Counted from the stretch's first letter, positions 43,085 through 51,890 are shown. The stretch is DNA of 64,000 bases from Chelatococcus sp. YT9 (GCF_018398315.1 NZ_JAHBRW010000002.1:108637-172636); one strand, 5' to 3'. Numbers and translations: made by a program. Notes: generated from the letters alone by a model not told the origin.

Positions 43085-43929
43085 CGTCATCCGTCGCAGC
43101 CGTCCAGTTCACCGCCTTGGCCGGCCAAGCCCGGGAGAACCGGGAGCGCAGCCTGCGGCTGATCGAGAACGCGGCCGCTGACGGCGCCCGTGTCATCGTC
43201 CTGCCCGAGCTCGCGATCTCCGGTTACACCCTGAACCAGGATGATCTGTCGGCCGCGGCCGAGCCTTGCGACGGACCGACGCTGTCGGCCTGGACCGAGG
43301 CGGCCCGGCGTCTCGGCGTGGTGATCGCAGGCGGCTTCTGCGAAAGCCACGATGGGCGTCTTTACAATTCCGCCCTCCTCGTCGGGCCGGATGGCCTCCT
43401 GCTGCATTACCGGAAGCTTCATCTCTTCGATGCTGAGAAGCTCGTCTTCACGCCGGGAGACCGCGGCCTTGGCGTGGCGTCGACGCCCTTCGGACGGATC
43501 GGCCTGTGCGTCTGCTATGACCTGCGCTTCGTGGAGGTCATGCGCGTTCTGGCGCTGCAGGGCGCTGAGCTCATCGCTGTCCCGACGGCCTGGGTGCGAG
43601 GCTTCGACAAGGTCGACCGCGATGGCGACGGCCTGATCGGCCAAGCGCGCGGCGCGATCGTGCAGGCCAATCTCAATCAGGTCTATATCGCTTGCGCCTC
43701 GCAGGGTGGGGCGGCGGGCGACATCGCCTTTCTCGGCTCCTCACTTGTCGCCGATCCCTATGGACGAATTCTGGCGGGGCCATTGCCCGAAGACACCGAG
43801 GCGACGGTTGTCGCCCCCATGGATCCTGCAATCGCTCAGGCCGCCCTGGTGCGGACGGAGCGAGTGAAGCCACGGGAGGACAGACGAACAGACGTTTACG
43901 GCATCACCACCGGGGGACGAACACTCTAA
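43081..43929 (+). CDS. carbon-nitrogen hydrolase (nitrilase superfamily)
   Basis: This is a nitrilase-superfamily amidohydrolase of 282 residues, cytoplasmic, cleaving an amide, carbamoyl or nitrile C-N bond. The Glu-Lys-Cys triad is visible: Glu43 in VLPELAISGY, Lys112 in YRKLHLFD and Cys145 in GLCVCYDLRF. The start MTSSVAAVQF follows directly on the cupin stop; the frame upstream is a shadow. The HLFD motif is typical of aliphatic amidase/omega-amidase and N-carbamoyl hydrolase branches. With the molybdenum hydroxylase nearby, it may remove nitrogen from a ring-opened product. Confidence 0.9.
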   Translation: MTSSVAAVQFTALAGQARENRERSLRLIENAAADGARVIVLPELAISGYTLNQDDLSAAAEPCDGPTLSAWTEAARRLGVVIAGGFCESHDGRLYNSALLVGPDGLLLHYRKLHLFDAEKLVFTPGDRGLGVASTPFGRIGLCVCYDLRFVEVMRVLALQGAELIAVPTAWVRGFDKVDRDGDGLIGQARGAIVQANLNQVYIACASQGGAAGDIAFLGSSLVADPYGRILAGPLPEDTEATVVAPMDPAIAQAALVRTERVKPREDRRTDVYGITTGGRTL

Positions 43930-44223
43930 GTGATGCGGTTATTCTGATCAGAATTGCAACGCGGCAGTTGAAACGAACCAGACGCATCATCGGATCTTCA
44001 GGATTCCTGACGCTCTGCGTTATTCGTTGATCTGTTGGTGCGTACCGTCATCGAAACCTTGGAGGTATATTCCAAGGGACAGAGGAATTGTTGCCGGAGG
44101 ATAGCCAGATTTTGTGTGACGGCAGCCCGGTGCTGGGCAAGGCGTCCCCCTCAGTCGAGGTGGCCCTTCCGTGCGCCCTGAAAGCCCGCCGTTCACAGGT
44201 CGGTCTCAGAGAAGGTATCAGCC
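43930..44223. other. intergenic region before coxG-like gene
   Basis: This 294-base gap has no gene I can support. CCTTGGA (44057-44063) and TCCAAGG (44071-44077) form a perfect inverted repeat with a seven-base spacer and may be an operator or a short hairpin. A ribosome-binding site (GAGAAGG) precedes the next gene. Confidence 0.45.
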
Positions 44224-44850
44224 ATGAAGATCGCGCAGGAATTCACCGTGGCTCGTCCGATGCCCGCCGTATGGAGTTTTTTCCAGGATGTCCCCGGCGT
44301 CGCGCGCTGCCTGCCGGGCGCGGAATACCTCGGCCCGAAAGAAGACGGGAAACATACCGGCAAGGTTTCATCAAAGATCGGCCCCTTTCAGGCCAGCTTC
44401 GAGGGTGAAGCAGATGTCGTTTATGACGATATCGCCAAGTCTGTCCATGTCGAAGGCAAAGGTGTCGACAAAAAAGGCGCAAGCCGTGGCAAGATGATCA
44501 TGGATTGCCGTCTCTTCGCGGAAGGAGACAAGACCAAGGTCGTCGTCGACGCTGATGTGCAACTCTCAGGCGCCATCGCGCAGTTCGGCCGCACGGGCAT
44601 CATTAATGAGGTTGCCAACGTGCTGGTCGCTGATTTCGTGCGCAACGCCGAGGCGGAACTCGCGGAGGGTGCCGCACCCGGCGAAGCAGTCCACACGACG
44701 CGGGAGGCGCCCTTAGCGCGAGCGACGGGCGCCACATCGGGCGCCGCCGCCACGGCACCGGCAGCCGCCAAGCCGATCAGCGGTTTTGGCCTCATCCTCT
44801 CCGTCCTGAAATCCTGGCTCGCATCTCTATTCGTGCGACGCGCTCACTAG
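44224..44850 (+). CDS. CoxG-like SRPBCC protein
   Basis: This is a 208-residue CoxG-family protein with the SRPBCC fold (residues about 1-145): FTVARPMPAVWSFFQDVPGV, the PG-A-pattern CLPGAEYLGP and YKGK-like VSSKIGPFQASFEGEADV. CoxG proteins accompany molybdenum hydroxylases and are thought to aid cofactor maturation or membrane attachment. A low-complexity Ala/Thr linker leads to a hydrophobic/amphipathic tail (FGLILSVLKSWLASLFVRR) that could attach it to the membrane. It is isolated between two regulatory regions but fits the hydroxylase operon functionally. Confidence 0.88.
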   Translation: MKIAQEFTVARPMPAVWSFFQDVPGVARCLPGAEYLGPKEDGKHTGKVSSKIGPFQASFEGEADVVYDDIAKSVHVEGKGVDKKGASRGKMIMDCRLFAEGDKTKVVVDADVQLSGAIAQFGRTGIINEVANVLVADFVRNAEAELAEGAAPGEAVHTTREAPLARATGATSGAAATAPAAAKPISGFGLILSVLKSWLASLFVRRAH

Positions 44851-44944
44851 AGCATTGCCGGTGAGGCAGTATTCACCGGCAATTCTCTAGATTTCTATTC
44901 CATGCATTTTCTTCGCGGACCGGTTTCGCTTCGCACGAAAATGC
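44847..44944. repeat. nested palindromic intergenic element (RIME-like)
   Basis: CTAGAG-C-ATTGCCGGTGA (44847-44864) pairs with TCACCGGCAAT-T-CTCTAG (44873-44890), an 18-base stem with one mismatch. A second stem of GCATTTTC (44904-44911) and GAAAATGC (44937-44944) encloses CGCGGACCGGTTTCGCTTCG. Sequences of the form GCATTTTC...ACCGGTTT...GAAAATGC with CTAGAG ends are a common small intergenic repeat in Rhizobiales. It fills the gap between coxG and the cyclase gene, and the first stem starts inside the coxG stop codon. Confidence 0.7.
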
Positions 44945-44973
44945 TCTGATCCATCCAAATCTGGAGCCGACTG

Positions 44974-45864
44974 ATGAAGATCATCGACCTTTCCCATCTC
45001 ATGAATGTCCATACGCCGGGCTGGGTGGGATATGCGGGCAACAAGATGTACTATGCCCAGAACCTCCAGACGATCCACATCGTCGCGCAGCGCATCGACT
45101 CGGCGCTCCATGTCGGGACGCATATCGACGGCGCCATGCACGGCACCGACGGCATGGGCGACATGGCTTCCTATCCGCTCGACTTCCTGGTCGGCCCCGG
45201 AGCGGTCGTGGACGTGTCCGCGCATATGGACGACTGGGCCGTCATCACGCCCGAGATGATCGAGAGCGCGCCCGTCGATGTGAAGGAAGGCGACATCCTC
45301 ATCATCCACACCGGCTGGCATCGCTACTGGGAAGGCAAGCCGCAGCAGGATCTCGTGAAGTATTTCTGCATGCATCCGGGCGGCAAGCAGGAGCTTCTCG
45401 ACTGGATGCTCGCCAAGAAGATCAAATGGTTCGGTATCGACTGCGGGTCAGGCGACCACGCCATGAACACGACGATCCGCCGCATGCGTCCTGATCTCGC
45501 TAAGCAGTTCGAAGCCCAGGTCGGCATGAGCTGCGACGAATTCTTCGGCAAGAACAGCTATGTGCACAAGCGTTCCGGCCGCAAGGTGGTGGAGGACTAT
45601 TTCCCCTTCCATTCGCAGGCCTTCCAGGAAGGCTTGATCCATGCCGAGAATGTGGGCGGCGATATCGAGCTCATGCTCAACCAGCGCGCCGTAATCGGGG
45701 CTTTTCCCTGGCGCTACGAAGGCCTTGAAGCCTGCCCCTGCCGGATCGTCTGCTTCCAGGGCATCCCGGAAGATGTCGAAGCGGTCGGTGACGTCGCCAA
45801 GGCCATTTTCGGTCCGCGGCAGATTGCTTCAGGGATGATGTCCGGCGGGCCGGACGGGCGCTGA
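44974..45864 (+). CDS. cyclase-family metal-dependent hydrolase
   Basis: This is a 296-residue member of the cyclase/kynurenine formamidase family, which hydrolyses amide, lactam or ester bonds with a metal ion. It starts DLSHLMNVHTPGWVGYAG, and the metal-binding motif HVGTHIDGAMHG is intact (His46, His50, Asp52, His56). Further expected segments are DILIIHTGWHRYW and IDCGSGDHAMN. It is longer than kynurenine formamidase (about 210 residues), like the ring-opening enzymes of N-heterocycle pathways. It is followed at 14 bases by the CMD-family gene. A role in lactam or cyclic imide opening is inferred. Confidence 0.87.
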   Translation: MKIIDLSHLMNVHTPGWVGYAGNKMYYAQNLQTIHIVAQRIDSALHVGTHIDGAMHGTDGMGDMASYPLDFLVGPGAVVDVSAHMDDWAVITPEMIESAPVDVKEGDILIIHTGWHRYWEGKPQQDLVKYFCMHPGGKQELLDWMLAKKIKWFGIDCGSGDHAMNTTIRRMRPDLAKQFEAQVGMSCDEFFGKNSYVHKRSGRKVVEDYFPFHSQAFQEGLIHAENVGGDIELMLNQRAVIGAFPWRYEGLEACPCRIVCFQGIPEDVEAVGDVAKAIFGPRQIASGMMSGGPDGR

Positions 45865-45878
45865 GGAGGAGAACGGAG

Positions 45879-46412
45879 ATGCTGATCGGGGTCCGCGACG
45901 TCGCGGAGATGACGCCCAGGCAGCGCGAAGTCCATGATGCCATCGCATCCGGGCCGCGCGCAGGCGTGCCGCTGCCGTTTCTCGCCATGCTCGATGTGCC
46001 GGAGCTCGCGCATGCCATCCAGTCGGTCGGCGCGGCGATACGCTTCTCGGGAGCGCTTGCCCCTGCCCTGCGTGAGATAGCAATCCTCGCGACAGCCGCG
46101 GCCTTCGGCTCGGGCTATGAATGGGACTACCACCTCCCAATCGCGCGTGACCTTGGCGTGCCGGAGGCGACGATCGCAGCGGCCGCATCGGGCCGGCCCG
46201 CCGATGCCGCCACGCCCGAGTATCAGGTCATCATAGCGCTCTGCCGGGACGCCGTCCTGAATTGCAAGGTCAATCAGGACAGCTTGAGGGACCTGGTCGG
46301 GCTCGTCGGCTCCCCGGCCGCGAGCGAAGTCGTGGCGATCGCCGGCTACTACAAGCTGCTCGCCCTGTTCCTGGCGGCGGGCGCGCTGGATCACGGCATC
46401 GCCGATCCATAG
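45879..46412 (+). CDS. carboxymuconolactone decarboxylase-family protein
   Basis: This is a 177-residue protein of the CMD/AhpD-like all-helical family. It has the segment LAPALREIAILATAAAFGSGYEWDYHLPIARDLGVPE, quoted here only by its key residues: Glu in REIAIL and Glu-Trp and His in EWDYH. The redox CxxC of AhpD is absent, so it is of the decarboxylase-like or unknown type. A GGAGGAG ribosome-binding site precedes the ATG. It follows the cyclase-family hydrolase closely, so they likely act in the same pathway. Confidence 0.85.
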   Translation: MLIGVRDVAEMTPRQREVHDAIASGPRAGVPLPFLAMLDVPELAHAIQSVGAAIRFSGALAPALREIAILATAAAFGSGYEWDYHLPIARDLGVPEATIAAAASGRPADAATPEYQVIIALCRDAVLNCKVNQDSLRDLVGLVGSPAASEVVAIAGYYKLLALFLAAGALDHGIADP

Positions 46413-46540
46413 GGCATCGTTCGCAAGATGATTGACCGATGCCCACAAAAGGCACTTGCGCTGCCGGCGAGTTGAGGCGTAATCATATTGAAATTTTCTA
46501 AAGAAATTTGAAAAATACAAAAACGAGGTGGAGCAAGGCT
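46413..46540. promoter_or_regulatory. AT-rich promoter region of the BMP transporter operon
   Basis: This 128-base gap contains an AT-rich island (46480-46530). AAATTT occurs at both ends of a stretch with the centre TCTAAAGA (46492-46511), forming an inverted repeat next to GAAATTTTC. The island has CATATTGAAA, related to but not identical with the TTTGAATATTA motif of sites A and B. It probably carries the transporter promoter. Confidence 0.45.
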
Positions 46541-47626
46541 ATGATCACACAACGATCCAGGAGCAATGTCGTCGCCGCAATTCTCTCCGGCGTCATAGGA
46601 TTGGCCGCCGTAAGCCCGGCAGCCGCGGCCGATATCAAGGCGGCTTTCCTCTATGTCGGCCCGCGCGCCGACAATGGCTGGACCTTCCGCCATGACGAAG
46701 CCCGTCTTTGCCTTGAGAACGCTGGCATTCCGACCTCATTCGTGGAGTCGGTCGCCGAAGGCCCCGATGTCGTGCGTATTGAACGCGATTTCATCTCGCA
46801 GGGCTATAACGTCATCTTCGGAACAGCTTTCGGCTACCAGCCCTTTACGCAGCAGGTCGCCAAGCAGAATCCTGATAAGTTCTTCTTCAATATTGGTCCG
46901 GGGATAGCGCCGAACGCCAATATCCAGACCTACTACGGCAAGTTGTGGGATGGCCGCTATCTCACCGGCATCGTCGCCGGCAAGATGACGAAATCCAACA
47001 AGATCGGCTTCGTCGCCGCCCATCCCAAGCCCTCCGTACTGGCCGGCATCAACGCCTTCACGCTCGGCGTGCGGTCGGTCAACCCCAAGGCTGAGGTCAA
47101 TGTCGTCTGGACCCTTTCGTGGTTTGATCCGCCGGCGGAAAAGCAGGCCGCGGTCGCGCTGGCCGAGGCGGGCAACGACGTCATCGCGCAGCATCAGGAC
47201 ACCGGCTCGGCCGCCCAGGGCGCAGCCGAGAAAGGCGCATGGGCGATCGGCTCCGAAGCCGACCTGTCGAAGATCGCCGGCGACCGAGTCCTGACCGGGA
47301 CGATGTGGGACTGGTGCCAGTATTACAAAAAGGCCATCACCAGCGTGAAGGACGGCACCTTCAAGCCCGGAGATTACTTCGGCGGTCTCGATGACGATGT
47401 GATCAGCCTCGCGCCGTTCAACAAGGCCATTCCGGAGGATGTCGTCGCCCTCGTCAATGAAAAGAAGCAGGCCATCATCGACGGCAAGCTGGATTACTGG
47501 AAGGGTCCGCTGAAATCCAACGACGGTAAGGTGATGGTCCCGGAGGGCGGGACGCTTTCCCTCACCGATGTCCAGAAGGTTCTCTGGCTCGTCGAAGGCG
47601 TCAACGGCACGGTAGGAAAGAAGTGA
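46541..47626 (+). CDS. BMP-family ABC transporter substrate-binding protein
   Basis: This is a periplasmic basic membrane protein (BMP/Med/PnrA) family protein of 361 residues, with a Sec signal (AAILSGVIGLAAVSPAAAAD). The mature protein shows the family strands KAAFLYVGPRADNGWTFRHD and GTAFGYQPFTQQVAKQNPD. BMP proteins bind nucleosides, purines and related heterocycles. The start MITQRSRSN has a GAGGTGGAG ribosome-binding site; the frame extends 33 bases upstream to a TTG. It heads an operon of ATPase and two permeases, and its stop overlaps the ATPase start. Confidence 0.9.
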   Translation: MITQRSRSNVVAAILSGVIGLAAVSPAAAADIKAAFLYVGPRADNGWTFRHDEARLCLENAGIPTSFVESVAEGPDVVRIERDFISQGYNVIFGTAFGYQPFTQQVAKQNPDKFFFNIGPGIAPNANIQTYYGKLWDGRYLTGIVAGKMTKSNKIGFVAAHPKPSVLAGINAFTLGVRSVNPKAEVNVVWTLSWFDPPAEKQAAVALAEAGNDVIAQHQDTGSAAQGAAEKGAWAIGSEADLSKIAGDRVLTGTMWDWCQYYKKAITSVKDGTFKPGDYFGGLDDDVISLAPFNKAIPEDVVALVNEKKQAIIDGKLDYWKGPLKSNDGKVMVPEGGTLSLTDVQKVLWLVEGVNGTVGKK

Positions 47627-49140
47627 TTGTCGCCGCCGCCCTCAGCCGTGAGCATGCGGGCAAGCCAGCGGGCTTGCCCGTCCTCAAGGTCGAGCATGTC
47701 ACCAAGTCCTTCGGCGACGTGCTGGCCAACAGCGACGTCTCGTTCGCAGTGCCGGCGGGCAGTGTCGTCGCTCTGCTGGGCGAGAACGGGGCCGGAAAAT
47801 CCACCATCATGAATGCGGTCTGCGGCCTCTATCTGCCCGAGGCAGGCCGCATACTGATCGACGGACAACCCATGGAACTCGGTTCGCCCGCGGCAGCCGT
47901 CACTGCGGGGGTCGGGATGGTCCATCAGCAGTTCAAGCTCGTGGATACTTTGACCGGCTATGAGAACATTTCGCTGGCGACCGATCGCGGCCGTTTCCTG
48001 CAAAGGCACGTGGTCCCGGCCGCACTCACTGATCTGATGCGCGAGGTCGGCTTTGAGCTCGATCTCGCGGCGCCGGTCTGGACGATGCCGCTCGCCGCGC
48101 GCCAGCAGCTGGAGATCCTGCGTGTCCTGGCGCAGGGCGCGCGGCTCCTCATTCTCGACGAGCCGACATCCGTCCTGTCGCCCAGGGAAACCGAGCAGCT
48201 CTTCGCCATCGTCAAACGCATCGCGGCGTCCGGCCGCTCCATCATCCTGATTTCGCACAAGCTGGCCGAGATCGAGGATGTCGCCGACCATCTCGTGGTC
48301 ATGCGCGGCGGCTGCGTGGTCTTCGAGGGCCCCAACCAGACCCTCACGAGGGATGATATCGCCGAGCTCATCATCGGCAAGCGGGTGGTGCGCGCGGGGC
48401 AAAGACCGCACGCGGCACCCGGCGAGCGGCAGCTGTCACTGCGGAACGTATCGATCGCCGCCCGCAACGGAGTAACCGTGGTTTCCGACGTAAGCTTCGA
48501 CGTGCATGGCGGGGAACTCGTCGCAGTGCTCGGCGTGACCGGCAACGGTCAATCTGAACTGTTCGACGCGATTGGAGGCCTGCTGCGCCACACATCCGGG
48601 CGGATCAACGCGCCGAGACGAGCCGGCAGACGCGCCTTTGCCTTCATCCCTGCCCGCCATCTCGGGATTGCGTTGGCGCCGGGACTGAGCCTCGAAGATA
48701 ACGCGCTTCTTGGCGCGCAACGCAGGCCCCCGTTCGGGCCCTGGCTGGCGCCTTCCCAGGTCAGGCTCCACGCGCGCGCGGTGCTGGACAGTTTCGACGT
48801 CAGAGCTGATCCGAGTTCAGCGACCAGACGTCTCTCGGGCGGCAATCTCCAGCGCGTGGTGCTTGGCCGGGAACTAGCGAGCCAGCCATCTCTGATCGTC
48901 GCAAGCTATCCCACACGCGGGCTCGATATCGCATCCGCCACGCAGATCCGCGCGGCGCTTGCGCAGCGCGCGGCGGCAGGAACCGCCGTTCTCATGGCGA
49001 GCGAGGAACTGGACGAGTCTCTGGAGATAGCGACCCGCGTCCTCGTCATGAGCTCGGGGCGCGTTGTCGCCGATCTCGCACCGCATCAGTTCGAAAGGGA
49101 CGCCATCGGGCGGTTGATGACCGCGGCACGGACCCACTAG
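47623..49140 (+). CDS. BMP-type ABC transporter ATPase, two fused domains
   Basis: This is a 505-residue ATPase with two nucleotide-binding domains, as in RbsA/YufO. Domain 1 has a good Walker A (LGENGAGKSTIMNAV), the Walker B LLILDEPTSVLSP and a signature reduced to LAARQQLEILRVLA. Domain 2 has a degenerate Walker A (GVTGNGQSELFDA) but a full signature (LSGGNLQRVVLGREL), which is normal for this family. The start is GTG overlapping the binding-protein stop (GTGA). It powers the two permeases that follow. Confidence 0.9.
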   Translation: MIVAAALSREHAGKPAGLPVLKVEHVTKSFGDVLANSDVSFAVPAGSVVALLGENGAGKSTIMNAVCGLYLPEAGRILIDGQPMELGSPAAAVTAGVGMVHQQFKLVDTLTGYENISLATDRGRFLQRHVVPAALTDLMREVGFELDLAAPVWTMPLAARQQLEILRVLAQGARLLILDEPTSVLSPRETEQLFAIVKRIAASGRSIILISHKLAEIEDVADHLVVMRGGCVVFEGPNQTLTRDDIAELIIGKRVVRAGQRPHAAPGERQLSLRNVSIAARNGVTVVSDVSFDVHGGELVAVLGVTGNGQSELFDAIGGLLRHTSGRINAPRRAGRRAFAFIPARHLGIALAPGLSLEDNALLGAQRRPPFGPWLAPSQVRLHARAVLDSFDVRADPSSATRRLSGGNLQRVVLGRELASQPSLIVASYPTRGLDIASATQIRAALAQRAAAGTAVLMASEELDESLEIATRVLVMSSGRVVADLAPHQFERDAIGRLMTAARTH

Positions 49141-49147
49141 GATCCCC

Positions 49148-50221
49148 ATGCGCATGCGCCTTCGCCTAGAGCCTCGGCTTGAGACCGTCAAACCGCTTGA
49201 AGTGATGGCTCGCGTCGCCATCGGCGCAATGCTTGCGCTTGTGTTGGGCGGCCTCGTCATCGCCTTGAGCGGCCATGATCCGCTCACCTCTTATGCTGCC
49301 CTCATCCGCGGCGGCTTCGGGTCGCGAGCCGCATTCGAGGGCACCTTGAACAAGGCTGTGCCGATCGGCCTATGCGCACTGGGCATCGCGATTGCTGCGC
49401 GCGCCAGACTTGTGAACATTGGCGCAGAGGGACAACTCTTCTTCGGTGCCTTTGCCGCGACAGCCGTCGGCCTTGCGTTACCGGAGAACACGCCGAGTCT
49501 GATCGCACTTCCCTGCGTCATTGGCGCAGGGATCCTGGCTGGCGCCTTCTGGGCAGCGCTCGCCGCAATCCTGAAGGTGGCATTCGGCGTTAACGAAATT
49601 CTGTCGACGCTGATGCTTAATTATATCTGCTTGTTGTGGGTCGGCTATCTCGTCCGTGGCCCATGGGCCGATCCGTTGGCTTACTCTTTTCCTTACTCTC
49701 CGCCCATTCTCGACAATGCCCAGATGGGCCCGCTTCTCGGCAGTCTGAACGGCGGCCTGCTGATCCTGGCAGCAGCTGCCTTGTTTGTCTGGATCGTCGA
49801 CTATGGCACACGCTGGGGGTACGAGCTCAGGGTGTCCGGCGATGCGCCACTGGCAGCACGATACGGCGGCATCAGCGCTGCGGCCGTCACCTTATCCGTC
49901 CTGTGCGTCTCCGGTGCCCTGGCTGGGCTGGCGGGCGCGGTCGAACTCTCGACCTCGACCGGGCGGCTGCAGCTCGGCCTGTCGCCGGGTTATGGCTTCA
50001 TGGCGATCCTGGTCGCCTGGCTTGGCGGTGGCCGGGCCCTGCCCATCGTCCTTGTATCAATTCTTTATGCCGGTCTCCTCAACGGCGGGTTCAGCCTGCA
50101 GGTGTCGCGCATTCCCTCGTCGATCAGCACGATTCTCCAAGCCTTGCTCCTGATCATGGTGCTCGCCGGCGTGACCCTTGGGCGCTACAGAATCCGCCTG
50201 GTCCGTGGAGCGCCCGCATGA
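49148..50221 (+). CDS. BMP-type ABC transporter permease 1
   Basis: This is an inner-membrane permease of the YufP/BPD_transp_2 family, 357 residues with about nine hydrophobic segments. The family motif RARLVNIGAEGQLFFGAFAA is recognisable, as is FGVNEILSTLMLNYICLLWV. It pairs with the permease that follows (ATGA overlap) to form a channel for the BMP protein's ligand. Confidence 0.9.
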   Translation: MRMRLRLEPRLETVKPLEVMARVAIGAMLALVLGGLVIALSGHDPLTSYAALIRGGFGSRAAFEGTLNKAVPIGLCALGIAIAARARLVNIGAEGQLFFGAFAATAVGLALPENTPSLIALPCVIGAGILAGAFWAALAAILKVAFGVNEILSTLMLNYICLLWVGYLVRGPWADPLAYSFPYSPPILDNAQMGPLLGSLNGGLLILAAAALFVWIVDYGTRWGYELRVSGDAPLAARYGGISAAAVTLSVLCVSGALAGLAGAVELSTSTGRLQLGLSPGYGFMAILVAWLGGGRALPIVLVSILYAGLLNGGFSLQVSRIPSSISTILQALLLIMVLAGVTLGRYRIRLVRGAPA

Positions 50222-51144
50222 ACATCGAACTACTCTTCGCGGCGGCCATCGTCTCGGCGACGCCGATCCTCTTCGCAGCCCTGGGACAGCTTCTGACCGA
50301 GCGCGCCGGGGTCCTCAATCTCGGCATAGAAGGAACCATGCTCGTCGGCGCGGTCTGCGGTTTCGTGATGACCTTCGCGCTCGGCTCAACCGCAATGGGG
50401 CTCGTGGGCGCGGCCATCTGCGGTGGCCTTTTCAGCGCTGCCTTCGCCTTTTGCGTCGTTACACTTCGCTTGGACCAGGTGGTGACCGGCCTCGCCTTCT
50501 CCATCCTTGGAAGCGGACTGTCCGCTTTCGTCGGGCAGGCCTATGTCGGCAAGGCCCTGCCGATGCGGGGCCCAGCCGACGCGCCTTCTACCATTGCCGG
50601 AATTCCGGGGCTTGGCGTCATCATTTTCAACCAGGATGCAATGGTGTTCCTGGCTTTTGCAATCGCCGGACTCATCACATTCTACCTTTACAAGACTAGG
50701 CCCGGCCTCATCCTCAGGACGCTCGGCGAGAGCCCGGAAACATTGGACTCTCTCGGCATCACCGTCGTTGGGTTGCGCTATGCCTACATCATCGCCGGCG
50801 GCGCGCTGATCGCCCTTGGCGGCGCCTATCTCTCGGTCATCAACACGCCGACCTGGGTCGAGAACATGACAGCCGGGCGCGGCTGGATCGCGCTTGCCAT
50901 CGTCATCTTCGCCAGCTGGCGTCCAGGCTGGGTGGTCTTCGGCGCGCTTCTGTTCGGTCTCGTCGATGCCTACCGGTTTCGTGCGCAGGCAAGCGGGCAA
51001 GCCTTCATCGACCCGCACTTTCTCAACATGTTGCCCTATTTGACGACACTGATCGTTCTGATCGTGATGTCGCGCCCGGGGCTGCGCGCGCGGCTGCGGG
51101 CACCGGCCGCACTCGGTATCCCCTATGATCGCGAAAAGCGCTGA
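50218..51144 (+). CDS. BMP-type ABC transporter permease 2
   Basis: This is the second permease, YufQ-like, 308 residues, starting MNIELLFAAAIVSATPILFA with the motif ERAGVLNLGIEGTMLVGAV and RLDQVVTGLAFSILGSGLSA. It is translationally coupled to permease 1. The frame extends far upstream but overlaps the first permease gene and is a shadow. The isochorismatase-family gene begins 10 bases after its stop, which makes it part of the same operon. Confidence 0.9.
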   Translation: MNIELLFAAAIVSATPILFAALGQLLTERAGVLNLGIEGTMLVGAVCGFVMTFALGSTAMGLVGAAICGGLFSAAFAFCVVTLRLDQVVTGLAFSILGSGLSAFVGQAYVGKALPMRGPADAPSTIAGIPGLGVIIFNQDAMVFLAFAIAGLITFYLYKTRPGLILRTLGESPETLDSLGITVVGLRYAYIIAGGALIALGGAYLSVINTPTWVENMTAGRGWIALAIVIFASWRPGWVVFGALLFGLVDAYRFRAQASGQAFIDPHFLNMLPYLTTLIVLIVMSRPGLRARLRAPAALGIPYDREKR

Positions 51145-51154
51145 GGAGACAGGG

Positions 51155-51862
51155 ATGAAAGCCTATATCGAGGGCAAGGCCCAACAGCTCGGGCCCGAAT
51201 TTGCGCCATGGTTCGATGCCCGCAATACGGCGATCGTTTCGATCGACCTGCATCGCGGGCATCTCGAGGATTCGCTCGATTGCCCCTGCCCGGCCCCGCG
51301 GGCCCGCGCGATCGTCAGCGCGGTCGATGCCTTTCATGCCGCGGCCCGCGAGCTCGGGGTACCCGTCATCCATGTCCGCAGCGTCCTGCGCAAGGGCGGC
51401 GTCGATGATGTCAACGGCCTGAAGGCCGCTTGGCGGCTGGTGTTTCCTCTCCATGTGGGTGAGATCCGCAATATGGATGAGCACGCGATCGAGGGGACCC
51501 GCTGGACGGAATTCGTCACCCACGTCGATGAGAAAGACCTGATCGTCCAGACCAAAAAGCGGCTTTCAGCCTTCTTTCCGACCGACCTCGACTTTCTCCT
51601 GCGCAATCTCGGCACGAAAAGCGTGGTGCTCGACGGTTGCCTCGCCGACTGCTGCGTGCTGAACACCGCATTCGATGCCTCCAACCTCGGCTATAACGTG
51701 ACCGTGCCGCAGGACCTGGTGCGGGGAACCAACGAGGCGATGGAGAAGGGCGCGCTCGCGATCATCGCGGCGCATCTCGGCATCGTCACCGATTCCGCGA
51801 GCATTCTTGACGCCTGGTCGTCCCGGAACGCGCCCGCGATTGCGCAAGCCGCCTCCGCATGA
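51155..51862 (+). CDS. isochorismatase-family cysteine hydrolase
   Basis: This is a cysteine amidohydrolase of 235 residues, with the expected triad: Asp31 in SIDLHRGHL, Lys134 or 135 in QTKKRLSAF, and Cys167 in GCLADCCVLNTAFDA. The family includes nicotinamidase, N-carbamoylsarcosine amidase and maleamate amidohydrolase, all cleaving C-N bonds. It closes the BMP transporter operon, so it likely acts on the imported heterocycle or a ring-opened amide. An AGGAGAC site lies before its ATG. The next gene is convergent at 28 bases. Confidence 0.88.
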   Translation: MKAYIEGKAQQLGPEFAPWFDARNTAIVSIDLHRGHLEDSLDCPCPAPRARAIVSAVDAFHAAARELGVPVIHVRSVLRKGGVDDVNGLKAAWRLVFPLHVGEIRNMDEHAIEGTRWTEFVTHVDEKDLIVQTKKRLSAFFPTDLDFLLRNLGTKSVVLDGCLADCCVLNTAFDASNLGYNVTVPQDLVRGTNEAMEKGALAIIAAHLGIVTDSASILDAWSSRNAPAIAQAASA

Positions 51863-51890
51863 GGCGGCGCGCGAGCGCCGCCGCGGCTCG

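Noticed and set aside
45714-46520. A 268-codon minus-strand frame opposite the CMD-family gene and the end of the cyclase gene
   Set aside because: It would overlap two genes with clear family motifs and has no own motif.
47494-48411. A 305-codon minus-strand frame opposite the BMP-type ATPase
   Set aside because: Shadow frame; the coding strand carries Walker and signature motifs.
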